Positions 55,208-64,000 of a stretch of DNA of 64,000 nucleotides are shown here, in pieces (position 1 is the stretch's first letter; every line of letters begins with the position of its first letter). This DNA comes from Incurvaria masculella (lineage: Eukaryota; Arthropoda; Insecta; Lepidoptera; Incurvariidae): positions 13,144,001-13,208,000 of the forward strand of contig OX335657.1 in the NCBI GenBank assembly GCA_946894095.1, read 5' to 3'. The position numbers and the translations under genes were made by a program. Below the pieces are notes generated by a model that was not told where the DNA came from, did no database searches, and saw only the letters and a list, made by a program, of their open reading frames with translations.

Positions 55208-55767
55208 TTTTTTTTGTTTATTTGTGTTTTGTTTACCAAAATTGAACGTGCATGGCACCGACTTATCTCTTTGCAAGCCTGACGCAAACATAGTCGCAGA
55301 CGTATTGGAGGGTCTGTGTATATGATTCTATTACATGCTCAACTTGTCCTTACTGTAGAGAACGACCACATAATACTTCTCCTATCTTCTCTTTTGTGAC
55401 AGCAACGTTGTGAAGGACAACAGTTTCTACAAATCCTGAGAACACAAACATTGTTAATTTTTTTAGGAACGTTCGCCATTCGTAACCGCTTAAGTAGTAC
55501 CTAACTTTTAATTGTACGGAAAATGCTTGAAAAAGTTCAATTATTTTTAATCATTTTCTGTTATGCAAGTTTAAATTGTGTGTATTGCAAAAAAGGCAGT
55601 CTTCGAGCACTGCTGACAACTGGGAAAACTTAAAACAATGAAACTACAGTGTTTGTTTTTTGGATATTTCGATTAATTGTTGCATCGATAATTCAAATTT
55701 TATAATTTGTAAATTAAAGTCATTTTCACTGCGTTAGCCAAGCTGTACAGCTTTCGTAACACAAGTC

Positions 55768-55858
55768 TCTACAGCTCGTGGTGTAGGGGCTAGAAGACTT
55801 GCCTTTCATGCGAGAGGTTGTGTGATATTAGCCATCCATGTCAGGTTCCATAAAAAGA
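55768..55858 (+). repeat. SINE-B head joined to tail (body deleted)
   Basis: CAGCTCGTGGTGTAGGGGCT resembles a tRNA A-box region. After GCGAGAGGTTGTGTG it jumps to GATATTAGCCATCCATGTCA and an A run. 55208-55767 shows nothing else. Confidence 0.55.
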
Positions 55859-56067
55859 GCACAAAATATTGGAATAGCTTGTGGGTGAAGCGAACTAATA
55901 AGATTTTACCCACATTAAAATCGCCCAACGCGTCTATAGAACTTTTCTCTTCAACCATATTCAAAACACAGAAAGCTTAAGGCGTGCCTATTCACGAAAA
56001 ACACCGCCCTACCTATTTCGCTCTCCCCCTTCGCTAAGATAAAAACCAACCCCTGTACGGAGGCTTC

Positions 56068-56377
56068 GAAAGTAGTTTTTCCCTGGAGATCGCGCCCGCA
56101 CGATTTATCTTTGCCATCGCCGGAGCCTCTGTCCGCAGCACGCAGGACGCGGAAAAACTAAAATTATCCACAGAGGACTAATTACGGCAGGGCCTGTTGA
56201 TGGCCCACTCCTTTCGTTTTGTTTGGGAAAATGTAGCAGTTGTTTTAACTTTCTTGCCGGAGTCGCCATTACATGCAGAGAGAAAGAAAGGACGGGGGTG
56301 AAACTCATTCGTGTAGCCGCAGCTTGGCCACTGTTTATTGAAAAACATTTACTAATACAAGAACGAATTTGCACTTA
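56068..56377. other. Region open on both strands, nature unknown
   Basis: The plus strand is open for about 114 codons without an ATG (LCHRRSLCPQHAGRGKTK, FLAGVAITCREKERTG, KLIRVAAAWPLFIEKH), running into MITE-2. The minus strand is open from an ATG at 56305 (MSFTPVLSFSLHVMATPARK) to 56105. Neither is recognised. A transposon relic or an exon are both possible. Confidence 0.18.
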
Positions 56378-56800
56378 TTCCGGGAGGTCACGACATTTTA
56401 GGTCACGATAAGGTAAATGGCTGAGTCTGGGTTCACACGTTAGAGACCAATCATTTGACGCTAAATATGTCCGTCTGCCTGCGCCAAGTGGTTGCGTTAG
56501 CTGTATTGGCTCTACAAAATAGATGTTGGTTAACCTGCTGACGAATATACAGATTGTCTGTACATATTGATAAATATCTATTTTGCAACAATAACTAGTT
56601 GGTTTTAAATACTTAAACATACTTAAAGTTAAATATGTAACCTACATCGCCTACAACTACACGAAATGCAAGATTTGTTCACTTTTGGTCTTACTATGCA
56701 AGGTATACTTTCATGCCTCGTTATTTGCAACCATTTCCTTTATTATTTTTGTTTTGTCAAGATACTTAACCACTTTTTCAGGCGCCTTACCTATATATGA
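56378..56800. mobile_element. MITE-2 copy 3, right end missing
   Basis: Left TIR GGGAGGTCACGACATTTTAG with GGTAAATGGCTGAGTCTGGG and the internal GTCTGCCTGCGCCAAGTGG. It stops at TCAGGCGCCTTACC, where the other copies continue into the right arm. Confidence 0.78.
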
Positions 56801-57344
56801 CGATGTTGCGAGTCCCGAATTCGTCAGCAAACTACCTACCATCACTCAATATCACTAATACCATAGACTAAGAGGAAGGGATATACTGCTAATGTCATAC
56901 CAGTGTTGAGTGGGGATAATAAAAGTCCACAGGTGGCGTTGCCATTCAACCAAATCAAAAATAAACCAATGAATATGAATGATATTTTTTATTTTACAAT
57001 TAAATTACTTTATTTATAGTTAAAATGTAACATTTTCATCACGTCAACAGTAGAGGCAAAATTTGGAATCAAGCTTAGTTTAAGGACGGTGTAACCAGTT
57101 ATGGCAGTGACGGGAGATGGCGCTGGTTAGTCATGTCTTAGTAGCAGCCAAAATAAGCAGCTTTCGGCCAGTTTTGTACGTTGTATGGCGTTAGCTATCT
57201 ATAAGTTCTTCGTTAATCTATCCTAATACGAGGTTACGCTGCCGCCATGTTGATCGCCCCTTCCATCCTTCCATACTCACTGATTACACAGCCCCTGTTT
57301 AATTATATTATTTTATTGCAGTCTCTTTGTTTTCAACTCTTTTG
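56801..57344. other. Unannotated stretch
   Basis: Nothing recognised. Confidence 0.3.
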
Positions 57345-57500
57345 TTAAATCGGCCAGTGTTTGTACTATCGCTCTGCATAAAAGGTGGCAGTAGCGGCGA
57401 TGAAAATGTGTCTGTGTTTTCTACCCAGTGCAATGAAGGAGAGGTATTGGTCTTTTTTGTAGGACATGTGATCTGATGGGCTAATTTAAAGGCACTATGT
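57345..57500 (+). repeat. Decayed SINE-B body
   Basis: GTGTTTTCTACCCAGTGCAA, CTGATGGGCTAATTT and GCGATGAAAATGTGTC follow SINE-B order with many changes. Confidence 0.4.
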
Positions 57501-57969
57501 GAAATATCCAATTCTTTAAAAACTAATCTTAGCTGTACGTGACTGAGGTTGCACTTTATTCTCATGTAGTTACTTGAAAAAGGTATGTTTAAATTAACTT
57601 AATATTTCGTGTCTAATGCCAAGTAACCAATATCTGTGTCAGGGCTTTTTTAAACCATGTCAATGACAGAAAAAAAATAATCTTCATATAACATTTATTT
57701 TCACACAGCATGCATTTAAAAAAAACAAAACCTGCAGACGCAGGCAGATATACGTTGCCTGATATGACAAATTTCATAAATGGCAACATAAGAATACATT
57801 ATTTTTTCCATCACAAAAGGGGTCTTCCAAGATTATGCAAATGGTTGCTGCTCGGCCGGCTGAAAATCCCAAAACTTTTTAAGGAAATTAGCGAATGGAG
57901 GCTCCGACAAATTTATGCTAATCTTTGTTCCTTGTCGGATCATTTATCTTTGGCGTCATTGGGTGTTTG
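57501..57969. other. Unannotated stretch with weak MITE-6 similarity
   Basis: CAAGTAACCAATATCTGTGT, CTGCAGACGCAGGCAGATAT and CCTGATAT resemble interior parts of 37840-38015. No clear ends. Confidence 0.3.
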
Positions 57970-58119
57970 ATGGCGATCGTTCTCACGAACTCTGCGTTTC
58001 TCTTACTCACGGGGAAAATCGACATACCTCGCAAAAACTCAACCACTGTAATACAGACGACTCTACAAGTATGTTTATTTATCGAGCCTTTCCCAGTCAT
58101 CCTGTACAGCTCACAATAA
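57970..58119 (+). CDS. Small hydrophobic ORF, doubtful
   Basis: An ATG opens 49 codons starting MAIVLTNSAFLLLTG, with a hydrophobic N-terminus and a second hydrophobic patch (CLFIEPFPVILY), ending TAA. AATAAA occurs ~40 bases later. No acceptor or promoter context is visible, and the upstream frame is stopped by TAA at 57919. It may be chance. Confidence 0.12.
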   Translation: MAIVLTNSAFLLLTGKIDIPRKNSTTVIQTTLQVCLFIEPFPVILYSSQ

Positions 58120-58937
58120 TTCTTACAATTATTACAACCATCGTTACAATTATTACAATAAATTTATTGTAAATATGAATGAAGGTACGGAAATAATACG
58201 AAGTATCAATTGATTTAGTGGATCTTTATGTTTACTGAAGCCAAACACATCTACAAATACCATGTTTCTCATGAAACAACCGCAAATAACTCTGTAAATA
58301 ATTTATGAATAAACTTCAGGCGAATCATCATACGTTTTATACGAATACGAATTATCCTAGAAGCAGGGAGGAGCAAAATAAACAGCGAAGGTCGTTCGCT
58401 ATCTGAATAATAATTGAGTCAATTACAGACTCGTTCGGCAGATTCGGCAAATCGATTTCCGAAGGCGGCGGCGTCCGGACGTACCATTTACATATTCTTT
58501 GCCATCGGCGTTTTTAAAATATTCAAGTCTTTTCAGTATACCAGCATTGCTGACATGTGAATATTGATACTTATGTCACTGGACCATCATACGGATAGCT
58601 GACGTTCACTATGTAGAAAATCTCGAAAATTACTTGCTTGTCCATAAATAACTCAGTTCGCCATAGCAGAAAGAGTGGCCATTGAAGTACATTAAACTAC
58701 TCGTACCTCATTTCGAAATATGAGGCATTATGTAACACAGCTCAACTGACAAACTGTTCGAAAGTTCTGGGGTTTTAAATTGAAAGTAAGAATTTAAATT
58801 GACATTTATACTTCAATAACACCGAAGTTTTATTTTAGAAATCAATATTTTATATAGACAAACCAGATTATGAACGAAATACGATAATGATAGATTCGAC
58901 GTGGAAACATTAACAAATAAAAGTGAGATGTTATTCA
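58120..58937. other. Unannotated AT-rich stretch
   Basis: A TTACAATTATTACAA.. near-tandem run is present at 58120-58160. Nothing else is recognised. Confidence 0.3.
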
Positions 58938-59165
58938 ACAGAAGACACGACGACCGTTGGAGTAATCGTGTCCTACACTGGCGGCCGTGGACAGGAAAAC
59001 GTAGTGTGGGAAGACCACCCGCCAGGTGGGACGACGACATCAAGTGCGTCGGCGGAAAGCCGTGGTTCCGTACCGTTGTGGGCCGGGAGGACTGGAAGAA
59101 AATTGGAGAGGCGTATGTCCAGCAGTGGACGCAAACACGCTGACTGACGACTGACTGACGACAGA
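58938..59165 (+). pseudogene. LINE (RTE-like) reverse transcriptase C-terminus and 3' end
   Basis: Codons give RRHDDRWSNRVLHWRPWTGK, RSVGRPPARWDDDIKCVGG, GREDWKKIGEAYVQQW and TQTR, ending TGA at 59141. The GKRSVGRPPARW...EAYVQQWT signature is that of lepidopteran endonuclease/reverse transcriptase LINEs. It is 5'-truncated and ends in CTGACTGACGA tandem units, the element's 3' tail. The same terminus is present, more decayed, at 19190-19300. Confidence 0.82.
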
Positions 59166-59649
59166 ACGAAAGTAATGTTCCTTAATTTTGGTAATTTTGT
59201 AACAGGAAGACGAAAATTTAAAATACCATTGTAATTCAGTTACTGTACGTTCATGGAAATAGAAACCAATATAGTAACTTTTAAGTACGCCTTCCTGAAA
59301 AATTGCAAGTTCTAAGCTACGTTACCTCGGTACTTTAAGAGGTAACATGAAAAGCTTTTACACAAGCCACGGTCTTCACTACGCAGAAAAAAAAATATGA
59401 TTCCGTTCTCGACGTAAGACTTATTTGCTGGAAATTTTCAAGGGTTACGAAGATTGAAAATCGCTTGAGGGGAATAGTTGGGTGCGAGTGGCTCAGGAGC
59501 GTATGACCTCTAACTAACGGATACACTACTGGTGAAAGGGAAGAAGGCGGGTAGGAGGAGAGAGAGAAGGGATAGATACATGCGTTGCATACTTGATGAT
59601 ACGTGATGAGCAAAAAGTCTCACTCATATTGCGCGTGGCCTTCATGAAC
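59166..59649. other. Unannotated stretch
   Basis: The minus frame at 59335-59613 lies over a purine-rich run (AAGGCGGGTAGGAGGAGAGA). Not convincing as a gene. Confidence 0.25.
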
Positions 59650-60175
59650 AGACACTTTATTTCTATGCTAGTTGAGATACCAGGCTCCGCTCGGGTCAAT
59701 GCCGTTTCGGACTTTTGTTGGCCAGAATCTTACATTTTATGGAATGTTATATGTGTGCTGTAAAAAGAATTACTTTACTTATTTTTTTAATTATATTTTT
59801 TAATGTGTCTGTGATATATATGCTGTAAAAACAATTACTTTACTTAATTATTTAATTAAATATTTCTTTAATGAATGTGTCCTTGCTTCACGATCGATTA
59901 GACATACATACATATCAAATTCCTTGGAATAAGCGACGTCCCTGCTAAGCACAAAAAAGTATATTTAAGTTTATGTTGCATGAGTTCCTGGTACTAATTT
60001 TTACTCCCTTTTTCCCCCCTTTGAGTTTAATTTTCGCCTTTTTTTGTCCTTTCCTAAGGTCTAGACAGTCTCTATACGAAATTTCATCAAAATTGGTCCG
60101 GCGGTTTAGGCGTGAAAACGTTGCAGAAAGACAGAGTTACATTCGCATTTATAATATTAGTATGGATAGCAGATG
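59650..60175 (+). mobile_element. LINE-type 3' end with F8 block and internal repeat
   Basis: Order: ATACCAGGCTCCGCTCGGGT, two ~65-bp repeats (GCTGTAAAAA.AATTACTTTA), the F8 block (CTTGGAATAAGCGACGTCCC), then AAATTTCATCAAAATTGGTC and CGCATTTATAATATTAGTAT. The last two are typical of arthropod LINE 3' UTRs. No protein frame. Confidence 0.6.
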
Positions 60176-60300
60176 ACAGCTAAAAAGCCCTCTCAAGCGA
60201 GTCACCGGTGTGTACCGTTAAAATAGCTCTTATACAAATCAGTACTTAGTAGTTTATTTGACAGAAAATTATTTTGCATTATCCGAAATTATCGAACAAG

Positions 60301-60438
60301 ATGGAGTGCAAAGAGTTCTTATTGTCAGTTGCGCGCGCAGCCGTCGTCCAGGCGATGTTGTGGTTTTCCGTCTTCAATGGTTTCCTCAACACCGGTGAAA
60401 GCATAAGCTTAGAATGTAAAAACGTACAGATAAAATGA
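60301..60438 (+). CDS. Small ORF with optimal start context, doubtful
   Basis: AACAAGATGG gives an excellent start context. The 45-codon frame begins MECKEFLLSVARAAVVQAML, is hydrophobic (WFSVFNGFL), and ends in TGA at 60436-60438. A weak donor (ACCG|GTGAAA) lies at 60394. No family recognised. Could be a first exon or chance. Confidence 0.2.
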   Translation: MECKEFLLSVARAAVVQAMLWFSVFNGFLNTGESISLECKNVQIK

Positions 60439-60825
60439 CGGATGAGACCAAAATCGTTTTAAACGAAATGTACTGAAATATCTTTTTTTACTCAAAAACA
60501 ATTCTAAGCTGCGTAACTTCAAAATAGTGATCTGAAGTTATGTGTTAAGTTTTACTTTACAATATTGACGATAAGCTAAGAAATTCGATTGACAAAGAAT
60601 CAGTCACCCCTTACTTACCATCACAAAAGGGTTTCTGTCGGAGTTTTTTACTCCCGTTCACTAAAAAATCTATCCACAGGTGACCATGCTTTCTTTAAGG
60701 AAAACTAGAGAAATCATAAAGATTTCACAAAGGAACATTTCTCATTCCATGAGCGCGACTCCAATGTAATCATGACGATTTCAGAACTTGTCTCATCGGG
60801 CAGATGTGTGATCACCCTCTAACTC

Positions 60826-61827
60826 GCGGTAGTGGTACTCGAGTTGACATCTCACTCCCCCGCTTTGTTCGTCTTGTAAGCAAGCACAGCGCGCTATGCC
60901 AGATCTATGGTGGTACTCGAGTGGACGTCTCACTCCCACGCTTTGTTCGTCTTGCAAGCACAGCACGCTATACAAGGTCTATGGTGATACTCGAGTGGAC
61001 GTCTCACTCCCACGCTATGTTCGTCTTGTAAGCACAGCGCGCTGTCCTAGGTCTACGGTGGTACTCGAGTGGACGTAATTTATTGCAAATATAGAGAATA
61101 TACAGGGTTAATAATAGAATAAGAAATTAAAATTAAACTAAATAGAAAATTTCATTACATTTATCCGAGGCTGCCATTGTCCCTTATACACTTATGGCAT
61201 TACCTCTTTGAATTTCCACGCTTATGCGGCGAATAAAGAATGCTTTGGAGCGTGAATCACCCGATGCTTCACTTAACAGGTTACCAAGTGCAACTGAAAA
61301 AGTTAAGCATCGGGGGACCACGCGCCAAGGGTTTCCACCGCAAAAGGTAGAAATTCAAAGAGGGGTAGTAGGAATTCGTACTTTTTTCGCTTACGTAGCA
61401 CGGCGGAGGCCGCGGCAGCCCCGGACGCCTGCGAGGAAGCGAGGACATGGCTTGGCGCTAGCGTATCGATGCACGTAGCATCCCACAACAACGCCTTTCC
61501 CTTAGACCAAGGAACCAGCGTCATGCCATCTGGTCTCTTTCCATCTGACCGGCAAAGCCCTGGAGGTTCTAACAGGCTAGGCATACCAGCAGAATTTAAA
61601 GACCTTTTGATTATGTTGTTGATAGCGGAATGGCGTGGTAAACGACCAGCACTTCGCTGGCATGCCAGGCCGTGATGGCCGTAGCAGTCGACGCTCCCTC
61701 CCACGCTTTATTCGCCTTGTAAGCACAGCGCGCTATGCTAGGTCTATGGTGGTACTCGAGTGGACGTCTCACACCCACGCTTTGTTCGTCTTGTAAGCAC
61801 AGCGCGCTATGCCAGGTCTATGGGTGA
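60826..61827. repeat. ~74-bp satellite array, split by an insertion
   Basis: Unit: GGTGGTACTCGAGTGGACGT, CTCACTCCCACGCTTTGTTC, GTCTTGTAAGCACAGCGCGC, TATGCCAGGTCTAT. Three full units and a partial lie at 60826-61076, and nearly two more at 61690-61827. CTCGAG recurs in each unit. The split is caused by the element at 61077-61690. The 60-75 codon frames over it are repeat translations. Confidence 0.92.
61077..61690 (-). pseudogene. Retroelement C-terminal fragment (zinc knuckle plus nuclease-like motif), 5'-truncated
   Basis: The minus strand from 61690 encodes VDCYGHHGLACQRSAGRLPR, HSAINNIIKRSLNSAG, LEPPGLCRSDGKRPDG, LLWDATCIDTLAPSH and [16 protein letters not shown], then a stop. After a gap, EASGD and [13 protein letters not shown] continue in frame. 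H-x4-C with preceding G...VD, then RPDG-x12-WDAT, resembles the CCHC zinc knuckle plus PD-(D/E)XK restriction-like endonuclease at the C-terminus of R2/R4/NeSL-type LINEs. I recall this domain as widespread in invertebrate retroelement proteins, without a firm family name. It ends in a short 3' UTR and AATAAATT at 61077. GACG(T/C) flanks both sides. Confidence 0.6.
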
Positions 61828-61888
61828 AAGAATTTCAAGCTGAGCCCCACTGCAGTCGCTCCCGCTGACTCGCGCCACTTGTCCGCAG

Positions 61889-62027
61889 GCGGCGGGGTCG
61901 CGGGGCATGAGGGCGGGCGCGGGGCGCGCGGGGGCGGCCGGGTGCCGCCGGGGACGATGCCGCCGCCGCGGGCCGTGAGCCGCCGCCGCCGCCGCTGCCG
62001 GGGTCGCGCCGCGACCGTGACGCGCCG
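61889..62027 (+). CDS. Candidate CpG-rich exon, possibly with a start codon
   Basis: A CACTTGTCCGCAG acceptor and CCG|GTGAGTC donor bound 139 bases of ~85% GC. Only the third frame is open throughout. It contains an ATG at 61957 (GACGATGC) giving MPPPRAVSRRRRRC and then RGRAATVTR before the donor. It could be a first coding exon with 5' UTR. The minus strand is also open (82-86 codons, Ala/Pro/Arg-rich), as expected for such composition. It may equally be a CpG-rich promoter island. No family recognised. Confidence 0.3.
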
Positions 62028-62108
62028 GTGAGTCACTTGCGGGCGTTGCCAACAATCAATGGACAATGTTTGAGGCAATTAATTAAACTTTTGCCAAACA
62101 CAGTGGAT

Positions 62109-62411
62109 CAAAAACCGACCAAGTGAGAGTCGGACACGCACACAAAGGGTTCCGTACCATCGTACAAGACTTAAAACAAAAAAAACACTTGTTTTATTAA
62201 ATTTTAATCTTAACCCCTTTAATTTCTTTTATTTAATCTTTTTGTTTTTATAGCGGCAAAATAAATACACACTCTGTGAAATTTTCAGCTGCCTGCCTAT
62301 TACGGTTCATGAGATACATTCCTTTGAGGGACGGACAAACGGACGGACGGACGGACAGCAGAGGCTTAGTAATAAGGTTCCGTTGGCACCCTTAGAGTAC
62401 AGAACCCTAAT
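62109..62411 (+). repeat. Repeat A copy 13
   Basis: ACCGACCAAGTGAGAGTCGG to CACCCTTAGAGTACAGAACC. Complete but with more changes than most copies. Confidence 0.87.
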
Positions 62412-62485
62412 AATGGAGCAATATACCCCAATACAATATCGGCAATTATACCGGCGATATGAAACGATATTGCTCCAAATTTTGA

Positions 62486-62769
62486 GACACCACGTGAGAA
62501 CTAGGTGCCACGCCAAGACCTTCCTTTTACTGCTCGGTTAAATTGAACTGGATGGAAAACACGGACAATTTTCATTGCCGCTTCGACCATCGGACCTTCA
62601 ATGCGATGGTACTAACCCGGATACGCGGGACGTACAGTTGTACGTGGAATCTGAACCACGGCCAGCCTAAACGATTTAGAATGGTCACCCATCCTGAACC
62701 AACCGCGCTCAGAGGTGCCTACCCAGCTTATCGAATCGCAAGGCGTCGCACCACTGAGCTACCGACATC
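62486..62769 (-). repeat. SINE-B with composite tRNA/5S-like head
   Basis: On the minus strand the head reads GGTAGCTCAGTGGTGCGACG, a clear tRNA-type A box. It is followed by GCGCGGTTGGTTCAGGATGG and GTGACC (62683-62712), similar to 5S rRNA box C. The body is shortened after ACCAACCCGG. Same head class as 10701-11043. Confidence 0.75.
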
Positions 62770-63459
62770 GCCCATACTTTTCGTGTCGCGCCGGTGAGTT
62801 GTATATCTAACTGCTACGTATCCGTGAACATCGCTCGAGAAATGCGGGCAATCTATTGCTCCATTAATGGGTCAATAAACCGTGTTGCTGGATTTGTCGT
62901 GACGTCTAAATCGTCAGATATTGCAGCAAGTAGAGCAACTTGCTGCAATGTTAGTACCGAATGAAATCCGAAATATTAAAAATACTTAATAGCTTCTCTT
63001 CTTTCCGGTGTTCCACGACTTTTCAAAATTATTATTAACCATGTCCAACCATATAGAGCAGCACCGAACCATGTAAACCAAAAGTCGCGTTTTCCAATCC
63101 TGATCTAGATGAAGAAGAAGTTTCGGCAGGTGGCGAAATTATCATATGTTTTGCTGGTTCGAGTCCAGCTTTGCAGTGTATTCGTAAAGTAGTACTTTTT
63201 ACTGCGCTCTTTCTTTAATGTGCCCTTGCTTCTCGGTCGATTTTACATGCATACATATCACATTTTCGGAATAAGCGACGTACCTGCTTAGTACGAAAAA
63301 GTATATTTCCTTGAATGAAACATTGTTCTACATTTATTCAAAATCTGAAATTGCTTCAATCTTTCTAATCGCTGTTTACACTAAAATGATTGTCACGCTT
63401 ATGTAACACGATCGAATGGAAAACCCGTGACGCAATAAAAACACGGAGAAATCACCGAC
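62770..63459. other. F8 fragment with tRNA-like B box
   Basis: 63161-63171 (GGTTCGAGTCC) is a perfect Pol III B box. It is followed by GCTTTGCAGTGTATTCGTAA and, at 63218-63312, the F8 block also seen at 28510 and 59880. It may be another tRNA-derived SINE family ending in the LINE-type tail. 62770-63100 shows nothing recognised. Confidence 0.4.
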
Positions 63460-63872
63460 TTTTTTTTTTTTTTTTATGCGACCTGACATGGATGGCTAAT
63501 ACCACACAACTACCGTTATGATATTAGCCCAATACACCACAATCCCGAAGGAATTAGGTGCCATGCCAGGACCTTCCCTTTATGAGCACGGCTACATTGA
63601 ACTGGATGGAAAACACGGACAATTTTTCATTGCCGCTTCGACCATCTTTTCATCCAATGCGATGGTACCAACCCGGGTGGGCTTAAACCCTACCACCTAG
63701 TAGGGGAAGGGGACCTACAGTTTTACATGGATTCCGAACCATGGAGCAGCTCGCATTCGTGACGAAATGCACTTATCGAACTCTGAAAGAGAAAGACAGT
63801 GGTGCAAGTTGGTATTGAACCCGGGCCTCTGGTACGCTAGGCCGGTCCCCGCGCCACCAGGCTACGAGCCGC
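63460..63872 (-). repeat. Full-length tRNA-headed SINE-B (best copy)
   Basis: Poly(T) 63460-63475, then ATGCGACCTGACATGGATGG, the complete body, and the head at the right. On the minus strand the A box is TAGCCTGGTGG (63854-63864) and the B box GGGTTCAATACC (63811-63822). It is nearly identical to the 12.2-kb copy, suggesting recent activity. The last 128 bases of the window show nothing recognised. Confidence 0.9.
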
Positions 63873-64000
63873 TCACGAGTTGTGTCACCATGCAGATTTT
63901 CAAAGCTCTTCGATAACTCTGAGAAACCGCCAATGAAATAAATATTTACCACGCCCATGAAAGATATTAATTGCTGTCGTTAAAGGCTTTTAGTCCCCGG

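Noticed and set aside
60793..61078. 60-75 codon frames on both strands
   Set aside because: Translations of the 74-bp satellite with recurring THVDVSLPRF-like strings.

Overview
This window reads as nuclear DNA of a moth or butterfly (Lepidoptera). The evidence is the repeat content. A repeat carrying a (GTCC)n tract and a GTGCGAGTCGGACTCGCAC end is present in about 13 copies. A tRNA-headed SINE family is present in about 20 copies. Non-LTR retrotransposon tails carry GKRSVG..PPARW and EAYVQQWT motifs. LINE 3' ends have short tandem tails. The species was not identified. The base composition is AT-rich with small GC-rich islands, and there are no operons, ribosome binding sites or long open frames. 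No complete host gene is visible. Most frames of 60-130 codons lie inside SINEs, LTRs or simple repeats and are shadows.

Layout. 0-4.2 kb: SINE copies in both orientations, a LINE tail, and a MITE with a second MITE nested inside it. 4.28-8.04 kb: an LTR element whose two 1008-bp LTRs look identical apart from the last base; it has a 4-bp target duplication and no coding capacity. 8-20 kb: hairpin elements, five short MITE families, a full-length SINE, LINE tails and a GC-rich island at 10.2 kb. 20.8-21.8 kb: a minisatellite split by a LINE tail with an 8-bp target duplication. 24.3-24.9 kb and, inverted, 47.9-48.5 kb: two copies of a 617-619 bp terminal-inverted-repeat element, each with its own 8-bp target duplication. 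25.9-28.2 kb: a near-perfect 1167-bp tandem duplication inside an element with CGTATAAT subterminal repeats. 30-43 kb: more SINEs and MITEs (one flanked by TTAA), a mariner-like transposase relic, LINE relics and an unidentified 98-codon reading frame. 44-54 kb: three candidate host terminal exons on the plus strand (44.4, 52.3 and 53.9 kb), two of them followed by AATAAA, plus a LINE 3' region interrupted by the second 617-bp-type element. 54-60 kb: palindromic elements and LINE ends. 60.8-61.8 kb: a ~74-bp satellite split by a retroelement fragment with a zinc-knuckle/nuclease-like domain. 61.9-62.0 kb: a CpG-rich candidate exon. The window ends with further SINEs.

The most useful observations are structural: nested insertions with empty sites elsewhere in the window, several clean target-site duplications, and SINEs that share one body but carry two kinds of head (tRNA-like and apparently 5S-rRNA-like). 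The sequence is best read as an intron-rich or intergenic host region shaped by repeated waves of transposition. Exon calls are hypotheses from splice-site, frame and poly(A) evidence only.
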